From assembly GCA_905183005.1 (NCBI GenBank), contig CAJJDO010000095.1, forward strand, positions 11,355 to 75,354: a stretch of DNA of 64,000 bases. The letters are read 5' to 3'. Source of the DNA: Paramecium pentaurelia (Eukaryota; Ciliophora; Oligohymenophorea; Peniculida; Parameciidae). The notes beneath the pieces are model-generated. The model did not search any database. It saw only the letters and a list, made by a program, of their open reading frames with translations, and was not told the origin of the DNA. The position numbers were made by a program, and so were the translations under genes. Shown here one piece after another: positions 23,348 to 34,580 of this stretch; positions within the stretch are counted from its first letter, which is position 1; each line of letters starts with the position of its first letter.

Positions 23348-25116
23348 TCATTTCTTCTTGGTCTATTGGGTATTATTACTGGGTTTTTTTATTGCTATAG
23401 ATTGTTAAGGAACTTATGCTTAAGTAGGCATCTTTTCATTAACTATATCAGCATTTCTGGCTACATTAAAATCAGCAAGTGCTACAATTATTTATACAAA
23501 AATACCATCAGAAATAGCTGTTTTACCAGCTGATAGTATACCTTTAGGTAATCTTTTATCAGGACAAGCTCCTTTTAATTTCATAACACTTTCACTTTCT
23601 TCTCTTAATGTTTTTTATAATTTCATCATAGTAGCTACGAATTTTAATTTATTTTTCAATTTTTCAGTACCTAATAATAATAATAACAATTTTCATTTAC
23701 TTTTTCCAGTAGAACCACCTGATTATTATTTATTAAACTGTTTATTTTGATTGGTCATTTATTTAAATTATTCTATATCTTCTTAATTAACATCATCATC
23801 ATCATCACCTTAATCTCCTGCTTAAATTAGATTATAAAGCATTTCAGTAATTTTCTCAGCCACAAATGGTATTGACCAAGTAAATATATCCATAAAATTT
23901 GGTAGTAAATATGGATGTGGAGTATATTAAAATTATTAAATATTTAAAGTATTATTCTATTATTTTTTGATAATTAATTATTACTTCGAATTTAATAACT
24001 GCTCCTCTATTATTATAAACATCACAATAATTAGGGGCACTAAAAATAGTGATAACAACTGGAAAATCTTATCCACCATTCCATCTATGCATTTTATATC
24101 CATCAAGTTATGCCTATTTAAATATAATTGAATTACTTCATGAGCTCTTATGATACTTATAAGACTGTTTCTTTATAAGAATTTCATACTTGCATCAATT
24201 CCAAAGAACCAACTACATCCACGAACCTCATTACTTTTCCATTGTCCATCTAGATTACCTTGATCATGATCTACTGGATCACTCCATAATAAATCACAAA
24301 AAAGTCCACTACGAGGTGGTTCATGATATCTATCTAATTTTTTAACATCTTCAATCTTATTATAAATCAAAATATTACTGATTTTAAATCAGGTGAGATT
24401 CCACCATGAATTGCAATAAATTTTGAATTTATTATACATGCCAATGGAAATAGATCAAAAGAATCCATTAACATGTCATAAGTTTCCTAATCATATTTAT
24501 ATAGACCTATCATTGCATCCATAAGTACATTCATCTTTAAAATTAAAAAATGCTGTCAGTTATCTACATTCATGATTGCCTCTTAAAAAATAAACAGTAT
24601 TAGGATAATTAATTTTAATCGCATAAAGTAAAATGACTACTTCAATTGAATATGAACCTCTATCTACAAAATCTCCCAAAAAGAGATATCTAATATAAGT
24701 AAATTATTTTACTTTGTAGTTTCTGGGTTTCCACCAACTTTTGGTTCCAATAATTTAAGTAAGTCATAATATTATCTATTTAAATTTAAGAATTTACCCA
24801 TGAATATCACCAACAACAGTAAGGGGATCTTACAAATATAGAACATTTCCCTCATTTTCTAACAATCAAAATGTCAGTTTACTCAATAATTTATTGCAAT
24901 CAGCTACCAATTTAAATAATTCTTCTTTTGCTACTCTTCCTTCTCTTTATAAATGATCTTTCAATAATTTCCAATCAGGTTTGTCTAAAATATTTTATTT
25001 TATGACATACTTTTTAATTTATCTGGAAACATTAGATTTTTTGAGAGTGGTCTATGAGGAGGAGGCTTTAGAGTCTTCACCTATCTATCATTAGCAGGAT
25101 CTTTAAGACTATCCAT
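23348..25116 (-). CDS. Calcineurin A (PP2B catalytic subunit)
   Basis: The PPP metal-site motifs are present in order: VVGDIHGQ, GDFVDRG, RGNHECRQLTAFFNFKDEC, IHGGISPDL, and FSAPNYCDVYNNRGAVIKFE. The PP2B-specific stretch DVKKLDRYHEPPRSGLFCDLLWSDP and the basic helix region PHPYLLPNFMDIFTWSIPFVAEKI (B-subunit binding) identify calcineurin rather than PP1/PP2A. Short introns (26, 22, 23 nt and others) interrupt it. The start MDSLKDPANDRQ is at 25116 and the stop TGA at 23348-23350. The C-terminal third is Gln/Asn/Lys-rich and includes a QGDDDDDVNQED run. It is a calcium/calmodulin-activated phosphatase acting on cytosolic and ciliary proteins. Confidence 0.93.
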
Positions 25117-25166
25117 TGATATTTATAATATATATAATATTTATTATTATTAATACTTATTCTTCA

Positions 25167-25887
25167 TCAGATGCTCAACTTTTACAATTCTGATCTCAAT
25201 TTATTTACTCTTGATAATAAAGAGCAATCCAAGAATTTATTTCCTGAATACATTTGTAATCCTCCTAAAATGGATGGATCTACTTTGTATTAAACAGAAA
25301 ATTGCATATTAGGACTTGATTCTTTTAAGGCCTATATTACTTATGATCTAATTATAATTAATATATATTTACTTTTATTCTTCAGACAAGTTTTCAGCAG
25401 AAATAATCGTAATATTTTCTTCCTTATTAAAGATTCTATAATATTCGATATATTTATCAGCTGTCTTAGTTAAATAAGAAATTCTTTGACTATCAATCAT
25501 AGTATTTAATAAATTCTAAGTGACTTCATGAAATCCTTCCTAAAATATGATTAATTTTATTTACTTTTGTCAGAGCTTGAATAACATTTCTTTATTGATT
25601 TCTCTTGTAGGCTGAATTCACTAAAAAGCCTGCAAATACTGGACTCTTTTCAGCTAATTCCTTAAAGTATTTCATGTCCTATAACACTAAATGAAGTGCT
25701 TCTCTTTATGATGCTATTGAGAATAACACTCCTGCATATTTTCCTTACACAGTATCTTCAAAAGTAGGAGGCTTATGTCCTAAAATCATTTGATAATATT
25801 GATACCTGGAACTGATTTTATTTCAGCCTCAGCCTTTGCGGTGGCAGCTGAATATCTGAAACAGGCTCTTTGAATAATTTTAAACAT
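25167..25887 (-). CDS. Mitochondrial ATP synthase OSCP (delta-type) subunit
   Basis: The N terminus is a mitochondrial presequence (MFKIIQRACFRYSAATAKA). The body follows OSCP: YAGVLFSIASQREALHLVLQDM, LAEKSPVFAGFLVN, ITIISAENLSEEQ. The diagnostic C-terminal block VDPSILGGLQMYSGNKFLDCSLLSRVNKL corresponds to the VDPxLIGG...D.S...L motif. Introns of 26, 25 and 25 nt. OSCP links the F1 head to the peripheral stalk. The gene starts only 10 bp from the divergent gene at 25898, so the two must share a promoter region. Confidence 0.9.
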
Positions 25888-25897
25888 TATTTAATTA

Positions 25898-27268
25898 ATG
25901 ATTTTATCAACTAGGATTCTATAGTGTTTTTCTTCTGAAAAGAAGATCCTTAGATTTATCAAAACATGTTGTAGTCCCAAAGAAATCTATTAAATCTATC
26001 ATAAAAATTAGGAACATTTTACACCTTTGTTATTTCTTGAAGCTTTGAAACATATGAACACAAATCCAGTTAGAAAGAGATTTGATCTTAATGATGATAC
26101 TGCATTTTATGATGAATTAACAGAAGTATTTAAATAAGTGCCTATGTAAGAAAAATGGAGATTTTGTAAAATTTCTAATCTTATTATTAGATAGATGTGC
26201 AAGTTGCTAAAATAGGAAGAAATAAATTATTAATCAAAAATTATGGAAGTGACTTGACATGTATTAGAGTAAAATAGATTGCTATTCTCTTATGGGGTTA
26301 TCATAAAAATGGTATCAAAAAGCCTAGATTGGTGATTCATTTGATTGATCAATTACAATAGAATTTAGATTCTCTGATTCCAGTTTCAGAGAAACCAGAG
26401 GAATTATAATCACTTAAAGAAAATTAAAAATAAGAAAATCAAGAGGATAATGAAATAAATTAATCTGATGAGGATGAGAACTTTTTAGAAGAATAATTAG
26501 AGGAAGATTTACAATCTGAAAAAAGAGTTCTTAGAGACTTTAGATTTAAATTCAAAGATTTGGTTCTTATTATTTGGGCTATTCAAGATATTAAGTTAGA
26601 TGCAAGTGCATTATTAATATACACATTTAAATTAGCCATAAATAATTTTAATAAAAAAGACTTAATCACAAATAGATCATTAATTCTACTTTTATAAGCA
26701 ACTATCAATATTAAAGATAATAAATAAATTAATGCTGTACTTATTTCAATTTAAAATAGTATTAAAAACTTGTCATTCAAAATCTATCTGAATAAGACCT
26801 TTCTAATGAAGGTATACTTTAGTTACTTTTACTGTTGAGAACATTAGGTTAATTGAAACTAAGTCCAGAATTTGCTTAAAAATTAGCATATATTATGTTG
26901 AAAAATCAAGAAAAATCTAATTAGCCATTTTCTTCAAAGTTTGCTTCTATAATGATTTGGAATTTGAATAAGTATAATGATATTTTTTATATATTTAAAG
27001 ACTTGCTATTACAGATACTGATATTTACAATAGATTAGGATTACATTTAACAAAAAGTAATGAATTTAAAGCTATGGATATCAGTTAAGCTATTTTGATT
27101 TATTCTGTCCAATAAACAAAATCTCCTTAATATTAATAATATTAATTCATTTTAAGATCATTAATAAGCAAGGCAAATATGATTAAATTAGATCCTAGAA
27201 GTCAAAGCATTATTAAAGAATCTTTAGAGTAATATTAACCCCATTTGATTAAATTATTAAAAAAATGA
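25898..27268 (+). CDS. Probable mitochondrial helical-repeat protein
   Basis: ATG 25898 gives MILSTRILQCFSSEKKILRF, a good amphipathic mitochondrial presequence. About 420 residues of paired helices follow: IRVKQIAILLWGYHKNGIKKPRLV, DLVLIIWAIQDIKLDASALL, LLLLRTLGQLKLSPEFAQKLAY. The 'Lxxl..a...l....' pattern resembles FASTK or octotricopeptide-type RNA-binding proteins of organelles, but no RAP domain is visible. Introns of 29, 23 and 29 nt restore frame. It contains an acidic insert (NQSDEDENFLEEQLEEDLQS). It is divergent with, and almost abutting, the OSCP gene, and both look mitochondrial. Confidence 0.65.
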
Positions 27269-27641
27269 GTTCATATGTTTATATATATTTCAAATATATT
27301 AAATATAATTTCCATATATAAAAAAGATCTCATAGTTTCTATTAAAAATAGATTGTTTAAATTTATAAAGACTAATTAAAATCTTTAATTTAATTATTAA
27401 ATTCATAAACTTATGAAGAACTAGAACAATATTAAAATTGAAAATTAGAGGATAAAAAAATACTTCATGTGAATTTATATAAATACTAGTAGAAAATGAT
27501 ATCATTAATTTTTATTAAAAAATTAACATATTATTTTATATAAATAATTGATAAATATTCAGAATTTATGGTTAAATAGAGAATTCAATCATATTTGTAT
27601 AATAATAAATTTAAAATCATTAATAAGAAAGAATTTTAAAT
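27269..27641. other. AT-rich convergent spacer
   Basis: About 370 bases between two convergent genes. It holds only AT-rich runs; I see no RNA gene, repeat or coding signal. Confidence 0.5.
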
Positions 27642-28686
27642 TCAATATCTTCTTTTAAGTTATCTATGTTTTATTTTCATTTCATCTATCAATTTCATTA
27701 CTCCTTAATTATTTTAAGAATATTCATTATGAAAAGTATTAGCATTTTTTGTTTTTTTTTATCTATTTTATAAAAGATTAAATGGATTTTATATTTTATC
27801 TAATTAAAGATTATCCAAACTATTTTTTGGAGAAATCTATTAAGAAATACTAGGTAGAGTATTCTTTTTCTTCATTTTTTTATCCTAAAATTAATAGAAA
27901 TATTCTACAATTATAGATAAAGGAGTTAAATACATGGCAGGTTATTTTTTATTTGTTATTTTTCTTAACATCTTTTCCATATAGAGTGAAACTTATCGTT
28001 TTTTAATACTAGAATTTTAACTATTTATCACTGTACTAAAATGTTCATTATTAAATGATAGTTTCTCCTTTATTGAATCTATTTCAAAACAATCTGTAGC
28101 ATTCCTTCTAAATTTATACTTTATTTATTAACCTTATTATATTCTCAGATGCATTTGGAGACTTTGGAGATCTATGAGAATGTGCTGATTAAATTATCAT
28201 TGTCCCTCGTTTAACATTCATTTAAGGATTTCTAAGAAATTGTTATAGATATCTCTGTCTTTTATGTTTTCTTATTTATTCTGATTTATAAAAAACTAAA
28301 AACTAGGCTGCATATCCAGCTATTCTAAAGCGCTTAAATACTCTTTTCCTTCTTGTATAACTTAGAAAAAAAATAGAATTTTGACATACGCTGACTCAAA
28401 TGAAGATATTTAACTCCATATTTTAATCTAAAACAAGCTCATCTTTCCACATTAACCACAATTACAACTTGTATTACATTTCTTATTATCATTATTACTT
28501 TGATTCTTTATTAGAAATCTTTCAAGTTCATTATATCTGGCAGTTTTCAACCTATTCTTAGATTCTTTAGAAATACTTTTAGTGTATTTCAATTGAAAAT
28601 TTTATCTTGGTGAAATTAATCTAAATATTTATATTCTAATACCTTGAAGTACTTTAAACTATCCTTTATTATGGTTATTATTTCAT
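27642..28686 (-). CDS. Lys/Gln/Asn-rich protein with a cysteine cluster, unknown
   Basis: The frame runs from ATG 28686 (MKQQPQQRIV) to TGA 27642-27644 with about three introns, including 22 nt near the start and 25 nt (GTTAATAAA...TTTAG). Near residue 70 there is a compact cluster CNTSCNCGQCGKM, four cysteines in ten residues, possibly a zinc or other metal site. The rest is polar and basic with Ser/Pro patches (SAHSHRSPKSPNAS). No family recognised. The opposite strand shows hydrophobic frames, but codon use and splice sites favour the minus strand. The middle exon boundaries are uncertain. Confidence 0.5.
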
Positions 28687-28920
28687 TTTAAACTAATATA
28701 ATAATAATAAATCAATTGAAAAAATTAAATTAGACATAATAAGATGTTCTTAATAAAACATTAAATTACAATAATTTATTGAGTTGTTTTAGACTTTTTA
28801 GAATAGTATATTTTATGTATATAAAGTTTAATTTAAATTACAACAACATAATATTAATATTGAATGGATAATAAAAATAAATAAAAATTTAGTATGGACT
28901 ATAGAATATTATGATATAAA

Positions 28921-29559
28921 TCAATTAGATATTAAAATATCATTTTGTTTCTTCTATTATTAAAATGGAGCTAGTTCCTTTTATTTAAGAAATTTGCTAA
29001 TACCTTTACTAATAAATCTATTTCTTCTCTAAGTGAATCAAAGGTTGTTTATGTTTCTACTCTTTGTTTACAAAAATCTTCATTCAATTATCTAGATCAA
29101 ATATATATTTATACTTTAAATGTTATCTAAGTCTTTTATTTTCATCATTTACTTATTTGTATTTTGTCGTTAACTTTTGATGTTTGAGTTTGTCAGTCTC
29201 TGATAAAGCTTAAGGGTCATTCATAATTTTTTCCAATTCACAATTAAGTGCCTATAAAGATTCTTTACATTTTTAATATGATGCTTAAAGTGAACGATTA
29301 TCTTCCATTAACTTTTCTAAGTCTTGCAAATTAAAAGCTTAAGATGATCCAATTAATCTTACAATTTTAGATTAATCTAACACAAAATTCTTTGCCAATT
29401 TTTGATGGAATTTCAAATAATTCATAAGATTAAGATGATATACACAATGTTTATTTTAAAAGTTTATCCTTAATGCTTTATTAAATATCATACAATCTAA
29501 TTTTCATGTCTTACTTAAAAGGCTGGTAGCAGAATAGAAACGTAAATTCCTTCAGGCAT
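28921..29559 (-). CDS. Coiled-coil protein, unknown
   Basis: The start MPEGIYVSILLPAFQ is at 29559. A 25-nt intron (GTATGATAT...TTAAG), a second of 25 nt and ones of 23 and 26 nt give ~180 residues: LQDLEKLMEDNRSLQASYQKCKESL, then KLKHQKLTTKYKQVNDENKRLRQHLKQLNEDF. The heptad pattern continues to the C terminus (SLREEIDLLVKELAPF). No domain beyond the coiled coil. It lies head-to-tail between two other minus-strand coiled-coil or low-complexity genes. Confidence 0.6.
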
Positions 29560-29661
29560 TTTTATTATAATTAATGTTAATTATTAATATTTTATATTAA
29601 TTTAATTTAAATTGAGATTATAATTAAATAGATGCTCTAAAACAATATAATTTAATAACAT

Positions 29662-31545
29662 TCAAGTCTTATATCTACAAGATTTCTATGTATTTTCCAA
29701 TTCAGTAGTCAATTTCCCTTTTGCTTAAAGTAGTTTACCAATCAAAAACTTAATTTCATTATTTATATGTACACTTTTTGATGGCTACTAATTCTCTTTA
29801 TTCTATTAATACCAATTTAATTTACATATTTAAATGAAATAGAATCATTTTAAGTAGATTCATCCTAATTTATATATCGTGCTTTAATTTATTAAATATG
29901 ATTAATATGATTATCATTCATTCTCAAAGTTGTTTAAGGTTATTATTAATATAAACTATATTTAAGATTGTTTAACTGACCTTAAGTAAAAGAAGGAACC
30001 TTAAAATGAGAAAATGAAGTGTTATGAGTTTTTTATTAAGTAGATATTGAAGTATTTTAATTTTAATAACTTTAATCTGTTTATCCTAATATTTTACTTA
30101 AGTTTGTAGTTGAATTAATACTATGAACTTTAGTTCCTTATTATGAATATGATCTTCTTTGATCAACTTCATTATTAAATCTAGTTGTTTATTGATTAGA
30201 TAACTTAAATCTAATGTATTCATCTCCATTTTCTGTTTCTTCTTTCATTATACTTGCATCTTATAGATATGAATTAAGATTTAAATTATTTGAAGGAAGA
30301 GAATTGGTTGATTAAGATTTTGCTTTTTTGCTCATCATTAAATTAAAATCTTCAATAGGCATAGGTAGAGTATCATGATTATTAGCTTTGACTTTTTCAA
30401 ATGATTAATTATTTTTTGGAGGTTAAAGTGATTATTTTTAAATAGATGTTATTGAATTCTTTGGTTATTAGAAAGCTTATTTAAAATCAGGTTAGGAGAT
30501 ATGGAAACTTTTACACTAAACTGGACTATCTTAAGAAACCATAGAATTTCTAATTTTAATCATATCTACACTTTTTTTTTTTGAAGTACTATCATAATTG
30601 TTAGTATTTCTAAAATATATATGAAATTTTTATTTACATTCTTTAATCATCAATTTATTTATTTAACATTTTCTTTTCATATTAAAATTGAACTTATTGT
30701 TCATGCATCTCTTATTTTAAAGTTGCAATTTATTCATCATATTTTTATTGTAATTATTGAACTTCTTAATTAGATTCAATATGAGTTTAATATTTTTTAA
30801 TTGTATTTTGACTTCGAATTAATCTTTATTGTAATTATTCTTTTTCTTTTTCATATAATTATGCTAATTATTAATATCTTTAATCATAATCTGATTGTTT
30901 TTCTTACATATCCTTAAAGAAATTATCCTTTATTTTTTGAATTTCTTATTCACACTATAATTTAAATACTTATTCTTTAGATTTAAAATTTTCTTCTATT
31001 TTTTATATTTATTCTTTGAATTTCAAAATTTCTTAGTTTAAATATTATTTCTCTGATTCTAAACTTTAAATTTTGTGATCATAAGTAATTTATTATTTTT
31101 ATTGCTATAATTCAAGATCTTTAACTTAAATTTCTTTCTCATTTAATTATTCATTTAGACATCTAAGCTAAAACTTATGATTTTATCATACTTTTTCTTC
31201 CAATTTTGTTATACTTTCAGAATGTTTTTTATTATTTGCCATTTAGACTTCAATAGATTTTTGAAATTCTGTATAACTTTTTTGCTTAATATAATAGATT
31301 TTGAATGATACTTATGATTTTCCTGAGATATCTATAGCTTAAGTTATGGTATCATTCAATTTCTTTTAATTCATTTCTCTTGTTTTATAATCCTCCAATT
31401 ACATTTCCAACAATTATATTTTTTATTCATACAAAGCTTTATCCTTTTTCCATTCATTCTCTCTCAAAGCATACTAAAAATATAAATAATATTCTGTTAC
31501 ATTTTTCTTTAACTAAATATATTCTTCTTATTCATTATTTTCCAT
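29662..31545 (-). CDS. Long coiled-coil protein, unknown
   Basis: From ATG 31545 (MENNEQEEYIQLKKNVTEYYL) a ~400-residue coiled coil rich in Glu/Lys/Gln runs to about 30600. A Ser/Asn/Gln-rich low-complexity tail follows (FNLMMSKKAKSQSTNSLPS) and a short final helix (EIKFLIGKLLQAKGKLTTEL) before TGA 29662-29664. Many Gln are coded by TAA or TAG. It is likely a cytoskeletal or basal-body-type structural protein, but no homology is apparent. Some introns in the middle are inferred only from frame. Confidence 0.55.
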
Positions 31546-31699
31546 TCAAATTTAACGATTAATTAGAAATTATAAAATATAAGAAAAAGTAATAAGAACA
31601 AATGAATATAATGATTATATATAATATTTTTGATTTAATTCTTTGTTATAAAATATACTCTATACATTATTTTATTAATATTTTTAAATCAAAAAAAAG

Positions 31700-33695
31700 A
31701 TGATTGATCTTGACCAAATCAAATTAGAATAAATTAATGATTTTAAGGCAATACAATTAATTACTTTTGTATCATAGAATAATAAATTTGAACTCAATAA
31801 TGAAGCAGCCTAATTCTTGAGTTAATTGAAAGGAAATATAGCATTTGTTGTTGTATGTGGAAAATATAGGACAGGTAAAAGCTTTCTTTTAAATAAACTT
31901 ATTGATGTTTAGAATGATGGAGTAATCATATTTTTTGCTAATAGATTCAGTTTTAAGTGAGTCCATCTACCAATTCTTGCACTTAAGGTATCTGGTTATA
32001 CACAAAACCTATTATTAATAAACAAAGCAATCTTTAAATTTATTTTTTAGACACAGAAGGTAGTGAATCAGGAGTGAAATCACAAACTCATGATGCCAAA
32101 ATTTTTGCTTTGGCTATTTTAATGAGTAGCACTTTTATGTTCAATTCTATAGGGTGTATTGATGAGTAATCAATTATTTAACTTCATCTAACTACATTAC
32201 TGTCAAAGAATATTCAAGTTTAAGATCATGATAACAGTAATAATGAAAATATATTGGGTTATTATACACCTAAATTTATATGGTTATTGAGAGATTTTGT
32301 ACTTGAAATGAAGGATGGTTAAAATAGAAAAATAACTCCTAAAGAGTATTTAGAATTAGCCTTGCATGATGATCGTTAATATCAAAGTGAAAATTCAAAA
32401 AAGGTTAGGAAGACTCTGTTAACATGTTTTAAAGATAGAAATTGTTTTTAATTCGTAAGGCCAGTGATAAATGAAAATGAATTATAAAGGGTTAATCAAT
32501 TATCCAATAACCAATTAAGGGAAGAATTTCAATAATAAGTAAAGCCGTCAATACTAGTATAAGGTAACTCAATTCAGGGAATATTTATTGAAGAATACAT
32601 CTCCTAAGTAATTGAATGGAGTAAATTTAAATGGAAGAATGTTCTGTAAGATGATTGACACTTTTATATCTAATTTTAATAAGGGAAAGGTTCCTATTAT
32701 ATCGACAGCTTGGGAACATATTGTAGAAACTGAATGTTAATAAGGATTAGCTTAAGCAAAATAATTGTATGAAACTAATCTTAAAAAATATTTTGGAGCA
32801 GATGAAGCTAAATCTTTTGAAGAAATATTTTAGATATTAAAAAAGATAAGAGATGAATCATTTCAAACATTTCATTATATAGCAGGTATTAGAGAAAAGA
32901 ACAATCATTTTGAAGAATACAAGAAAAAGCTATTAGATTTCATGACTGAAAAAGAAAATCTAGCAATAAGATTGAATGATGATATGAATAATACGTATTT
33001 GATAATTATTAAGAGATTAGGAAGAATGAAGAAGTTATTGCTGAAGTATCTTAAAAATTAAAAGAGAATTTAGATTAAGAAACATTTACGATTGATAATT
33101 TAGAGGTCTTCTTTTAACATTTTAATGAGTAATCATATAAATTAATATTTCTTAGATTTCTTACTGCTTATGATAAAAAATCAGCAGGAACTGAAAAGGC
33201 TAATACTTTAATACATTTTTTATAGAATCACCATCCTATCATAGTAAAATAGTTAGTTAATTCTATTGTGTAAATATTCATTTTTTATATGTTTATAGAT
33301 AAAAGTATAGCAAAAATAAAAATTAAGCTGAAGAAGAGAAGGCTGTTTAATAAGTTAAAGAAAAATAATTATTGGATAATATTAAAATATTGGAATAGAA
33401 TATATAACAACATGAAACAAAAATAAAGAAATTAGATCAAGATAAAGTGTAATTAGAAGCATAAAAAAAATAATTATCAGATTAATTAAGTAAATTGTAA
33501 ACTGAAAATAAAACAATTAGGTATTTGAATTTACAATTATTTTAGAGATAATATAAAGGATGTAGATGAATTATAAAATGTAATATTACAAAAGAATGAA
33601 GAAATACAAAATCTTAGAAAAATGATTACTGTAAAGATTTATTTATTAATTATTAGTCATTATAAACTAAAAAGAAAAAAGGTTGTTGTGGATGA
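31700..33695 (+). CDS. GBP/atlastin-like large GTPase
   Basis: The GTPase motifs are in order: P-loop GKYRTGKSFLLNKL, switch I in STNSCTQGIWLY (after a 29-nt intron), DTEGSESG (G3), and RD in the LLRDFVLEM position used by GBPs as the guanine-specificity motif. A helical domain with GKVPIISTAWEHIVETEC follows, then long coiled-coil helices and a C-terminal KKKKGCCG, created by a 26-nt intron and ending in TGA. A polybasic stretch plus Cys-Cys near the end suggests S-acylation for membrane attachment in place of the CaaX of animal GBPs. Splicing around 32600-32645 is uncertain. Confidence 0.82.
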
Positions 33696-33859
33696 AGATG
33701 ATTTTAAACTATATTATAATATTTTATGATATCAACTATTTTATGTATTATTTATTTTATTTAAAAAGTATTTGGATAGATTTACACAGAAATTATTAAT
33801 ATATTTAATAAAATTTGATGGATTATACAAACTAAAAACATCCATAAAATTATTCATAA

Positions 33860-34548
33860 ATGGAAGATTTAAAAACACTAGATTTAGAAGAAAGTGTTTC
33901 TGAGACTATTGTAATTCAAATAATTTATTTAGATGAGAGATTTGAGAATGATAGCATATAAATTGAAGTATGTTTTAATTCCAAAAGAATAAGAAGATAA
34001 TGGAAAAGAATTACGAAATTGTAAATTCTATTTATATATTATATAGGGGATTTATGGGGACCTTTAATTTTTTGTTTAGCTTTAGCTATGTAAATAACTA
34101 TTCTATTAAAGGACTCTGAGTTTCAAGGCTGATTCTACAACTACTAGTTCAAAGTCTGATGTTTTTGCAATCATTTTTGTTCTTATTTGGGTTGGTGCAT
34201 TTGTTGTTACCTTAAATGCTTAGTTATTAGGAGGAAAAGTGTAATTAATATCATTTTATTAAATAGTTCATTTTTCTAATCTGTATGTTTATTGGGTTAT
34301 TGTGTATTTCCAATCAATATAGAAGCAATAATTATTGCATTTATTGGATCCTACTTACCATTTGTAGTGAAATTAATTCCAGTAATCATTTGTTTTGCAT
34401 GGTCTGCATATTGTAAAATATGAATTAATTAATTATAGCATCTGTTGGTTTTATGGCATCATTAGTTCCACCACATAAAAAGAAATTAGCAGTTTATCCT
34501 GTATTTTTATTTTATTTGTTTTTGTCATGGTTTTCTTTGATAGTATGA
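33860..34548 (+). CDS. YIPF/Yip1-family Golgi membrane protein
   Basis: About 200 residues. An acidic cytosolic N terminus (MEDLKTLDLEESVSETIV) is followed by DLWGPLIFCLALAMQITIL, the D-x-x-G-P motif that opens the Yip1 domain. Four or five membrane spans follow (FAIIFVLIWVGAFVVTLN, LLGYCVFPINIEAIIIAF, and others) with a conserved-looking SSVGFMASLVPPHKKKLAVYP loop made by a 26-nt intron. Yip1 proteins bind Rab GTPases and act in ER-Golgi traffic. It is closest in layout to YIPF6. Stop TGA 34546-34548. Confidence 0.82.
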
Positions 34549-34580
34549 TTTTAATATATTTATATATACATACATATTAA

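Noticed and set aside
27560..28400. Plus-strand multi-pass membrane protein
   Set aside because: Hydrophobic plus-strand frames are broken and need implausible introns; the minus strand gives long polar frames with 22-25-nt introns and a clean TGA.
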